A stretch of 64,000 bases of DNA from Saltatorellus ferox (GTDB lineage Bacteria; Planctomycetota; UBA1135; GCA-002686595): assembly GCA_007751475.1 (NCBI GenBank), contig CP036434.1:3849524-3913523 (forward strand), read 5' to 3'. Numbering within the stretch: position 1 is the first letter of the stretch; every line of letters begins with the position of its first letter. The notes beneath the pieces are model-generated. The model saw only the letters and a list, made by a program, of their open reading frames with translations. It was not told where the DNA came from and searched no databases. Both the position numbers and the translations under genes were made by a program. Of this stretch, positions 61,744-64,000 are shown one piece after another.

Positions 61744-63870
61744 GTGGTCATGATCACTCAGAGAAGTCGACTCGTCGTGCTCGCCGGTGCAGCTCTGATG
61801 GCAGCGGGAGTCATGCTCGTCCCCTGGGATGGAGGGAACGCTGGTGAAACCGACGGGGAAGGCGGCCCTGGCAACGCAACTTCAATTTCCGGCCATGCGG
61901 ATGCCGTTTCTTCCACGAACGCGTCATTTCGCGCGATGGTTGAAGTTCGGGACCAAGGGGCACGGCGCACCGAAGCTTCTGTTCTTCTCGAGGATTTCCC
62001 GCTGGCAGCCGAGGGCTCGCAGAGCGCCTTCACAACAGGAAGTTCCGAGGCGATCGTCGATGACGAAGCACCGCTCCTCCGCGAAGTGACTTTCGTCACG
62101 CTCCCCGCCGAGCCGGATTTCGAGGACGCCTCGATTCTGATCCATCGAACGTCGACGGGTGAGCAGCTTGAGCAGCTGGATTGGACTGGAGCTACGTCCA
62201 GGGCGAGTGTTCCCATGCTCGATGTTTCTGCCTGTTTGCTGCTGCGAGGAGCCGGGTACGGGCGTTCGACACCGATTCCGGATGAAGTGAATCCATGCGA
62301 GGTGACGCTTGCTTGGCCAGAGCTCTGCAGCGTCAGGCTCCAAATCGTTGATGACAAGACCTGGGACCCGGTCGTCGGTGCAAGCATTCGACTCGACCAG
62401 CGAAGGGATGCTTCGGTGACCGTAGTGGCAGCCAACGTCGCCGGGGAGACGGACGTGAACGGGCAATTCCTCGCCTCGACCGTCGCGCGAGGGAGTTGGC
62501 TCTTGACCGTCGAACTGGACGGCTACGAGACGCGGACTCGTGAGCTCGAGCTAAACGCAGAAGCTGGGCAAGAGCAGGACTGGGGGAGGACGAGCTTGAC
62601 TCGATTTCGTCCCCTTCCCGTTCAGCTCGTCGGCGCTCCTGCTGAGGAGACGTTTGAGGGCTACACCACGGAGCTCAACTACACGGACAACCCTTTCCCG
62701 ATTGACCAAACGGGTCTCGGAGTGATCCAGGTGGGCTGGTATTCCGGGCCACTCGAGGTGATCGTCAAGTACCCGGATGGCAGGCATAAGGTTTGCACCG
62801 TACACGACGTCGAGCCCGGGACAGGGGATGTGGTTCACGTGGCGGTCCAAGGAGAGTCGGCCCTGGAGATCGAGCTGGTCTACTCGGAGGCGGCGCGAGA
62901 AGAGATTGGCGACTCCAAATGCTGGCTACGGATTGCGAGCAAGGGCAAAGGCAGCGACCGCTTCTCTTCGGGGAGAGCCGTCTACGGCGAGGGAACTTAC
63001 TTTTTCCCCGACGTCATCGCTTCCGAGGCAGAGATCTCGTTCGCCACCACGTTCGGCGAATGGCCCGTGGAGTGGGCGTCTACCGTCACGGACCTGAAAG
63101 AAGGTGAGACCACCCTTGTCGCTCTTCAGGTCATAGAATCCCCGCGACCCGTCCAGTTCATCACAACGGCTGGAAGTCCGCTGGCAGACTTCAGCTTCCG
63201 CCTCACACGCGTCGGGGATCGCACGGGCTTCAGCGTCGGAAACCTGACCGATGAACAGGGCAGGACCGAGCTCATGTCTGAATTGAGTTCCGGGTTCTTG
63301 CTGACCGGTGCTGATATGGACGGCAACAACTACGCGCTCGACGTCCCGTTTTCGTTCGATCTCGATGCGGACGACGTGCCATCGTCGGTCGTTGGATCCT
63401 TCAAGGACTTCTTCCTCGATGTCGCGGTCGATGGGTCCGCAGAACCAGGCGTGAAGTTCGACTTTCACGGAAGCGTCATTGGTAGCTTCTTCACGAACCG
63501 CACCTCGGACGACCTTGGGCGGGTTGGACCCTGCCGATTCATAGACAGGAGCCAGATCCGAGTCCACCTTCATTCAGAGGACCACTGGTGGGACCTGCCG
63601 CACCTCGACCTTCAGCCGGGGCGGAACGTAGTGCTGCTGAGCAGCCGCGGTACCGTCTCCGCCTCTTCCCGCGACAAGCTTGGAAGTCTCACTTCTCAAG
63701 AGCGGGGCGTAGCAGTGAAGCAGTGGGTCCAAAGTGGAAAGGTCGCCTACGAGGAGAATGAACCAGGAAAGTGGAGCTGCCGGGTGCCAGTTGGCCTCTA
63801 CTCCCTGGAGACTGGGGCTGCGGAACCGATGGTCATCCGCGTGAGCGCCGATCAGCCCGCCAAGCTTTGA
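61744..63870 (+). CDS. Large exported or anchored protein with a carboxypeptidase-regulatory-like domain
   Basis: This encodes 708 residues from GTG 61744 (ATG 61750 is also possible). Residues about 8-27 (LVVLAGAALMAAGVMLV) form a signal anchor. Residues about 195-280 match the CarboxypepD_reg-like beta sandwich: CSVRLQIVDDKTWDPVVGAS, GETDVNGQFLASTVARGSW and LTVELDGYETRTRELEL. Further beta-rich domains follow, one including FSFRLTRVGDRTG and TDEQGRTEL. It looks like a periplasmic multi-domain protein. It is the last gene of the operon. From 63871 to 64000 I see nothing. Confidence 0.7.
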   Translation: MVMITQRSRLVVLAGAALMAAGVMLVPWDGGNAGETDGEGGPGNATSISGHADAVSSTNASFRAMVEVRDQGARRTEASVLLEDFPLAAEGSQSAFTTGSSEAIVDDEAPLLREVTFVTLPAEPDFEDASILIHRTSTGEQLEQLDWTGATSRASVPMLDVSACLLLRGAGYGRSTPIPDEVNPCEVTLAWPELCSVRLQIVDDKTWDPVVGASIRLDQRRDASVTVVAANVAGETDVNGQFLASTVARGSWLLTVELDGYETRTRELELNAEAGQEQDWGRTSLTRFRPLPVQLVGAPAEETFEGYTTELNYTDNPFPIDQTGLGVIQVGWYSGPLEVIVKYPDGRHKVCTVHDVEPGTGDVVHVAVQGESALEIELVYSEAAREEIGDSKCWLRIASKGKGSDRFSSGRAVYGEGTYFFPDVIASEAEISFATTFGEWPVEWASTVTDLKEGETTLVALQVIESPRPVQFITTAGSPLADFSFRLTRVGDRTGFSVGNLTDEQGRTELMSELSSGFLLTGADMDGNNYALDVPFSFDLDADDVPSSVVGSFKDFFLDVAVDGSAEPGVKFDFHGSVIGSFFTNRTSDDLGRVGPCRFIDRSQIRVHLHSEDHWWDLPHLDLQPGRNVVLLSSRGTVSASSRDKLGSLTSQERGVAVKQWVQSGKVAYEENEPGKWSCRVPVGLYSLETGAAEPMVIRVSADQPAKL

Positions 63871-64000
63871 GATGTCATTGCAGCCGCTGGCGTTGCGATA
63901 CGGCAGATGTGGCTGTCGAAAATCTTGGCGTAAGTCCGTAGTGCGAAGAGCTGAATCGCGGGTGCTAAAGTCACCGGCGAAGGCTGGAACCGGGCGAAAG

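Overview
The window is GC-rich bacterial DNA and most likely comes from a planctomycete. This is inference from gene content: an ECF-type sigma factor followed by a membrane-anchored Ser/Thr kinase, a secreted FG-GAP protein with tandem D-C-N-x-N-G-x-x-D-x-C-E-I calcium-type repeats, several GTG/TTG starts with few Shine-Dalgarno sites, an RtcR-like sigma-54 activator and a eukaryote-type UDP-sugar pyrophosphorylase. No 16S rRNA gene is present, so rank below phylum cannot be read here.

Region 1 (1 to about 25690) is a mobile defence island. Its right border is a 3'-terminal tmRNA (ssrA) fragment at 25645-25688, a classic attachment site, and the left end lies outside the window. It carries excisionase-like HTH genes, a zinc-ribbon element gene and a tyrosine recombinase. 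It then carries a complete six-gene type I BREX operon in canonical order on the minus strand (brxA-brxB-brxC-pglX-pglZ-brxL, 17529 down to 4703). Divergent from brxA is a coupled pair: a giant Fe-S RecB-like nuclease/RNase H-like/SF1 helicase fusion and a zinc-hook ABC ATPase ending in an RloC/PrrC-like HEPN motif. Two identical 18-bp palindromes sit between the divergent units. A second divergent pair (unknown helical protein and DUF2971 protein) flanks a large inverted repeat.

Region 2 (about 25.7-47.6 kb) is core chromosome: a frameshifted ECF sigma factor, Ser/Thr kinase, lipoprotein, LPG-synthase-like flippase-type membrane protein, PfkB sugar kinase, RNA 2',3'-cyclic phosphodiesterase (thpR), recA, alaS, then rpmF-plsX-fabH-fabD-fabG-acpP-fabF (fatty-acid synthesis), a UAP1-like pyrophosphorylase, ddl and an outer-membrane lipoprotein.

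Region 3 (47.7-52.6 kb) is a second, smaller defence cluster directly downstream of tRNA-Leu(CAA): an HNH endonuclease convergent with an McrB-McrC (type IV restriction) operon whose McrB contains a PUA/EVE-like segment.

Region 4 (52.8-55.9 kb) looks like the least explained system. An RtcR-like CARF plus sigma-54 AAA+ activator lies just upstream of a HEPN (R-x4-H) protein. Divergent from the activator are an inverted repeat at enhancer distance, a near-perfect sigma-54 -24/-12 promoter, a hairpin with a T tract immediately after the expected start site, and an outer-membrane lipoprotein. A second copy of the same hairpin, with a compensatory base pair, lies before a frameshifted DUF2779 nuclease gene at 58.3 kb.

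Region 5 (60.1-63.9 kb) is a tightly packed four-gene operon of unknown function that includes an 86-residue predicted secreted peptide overlapping its upstream gene by ATGA.
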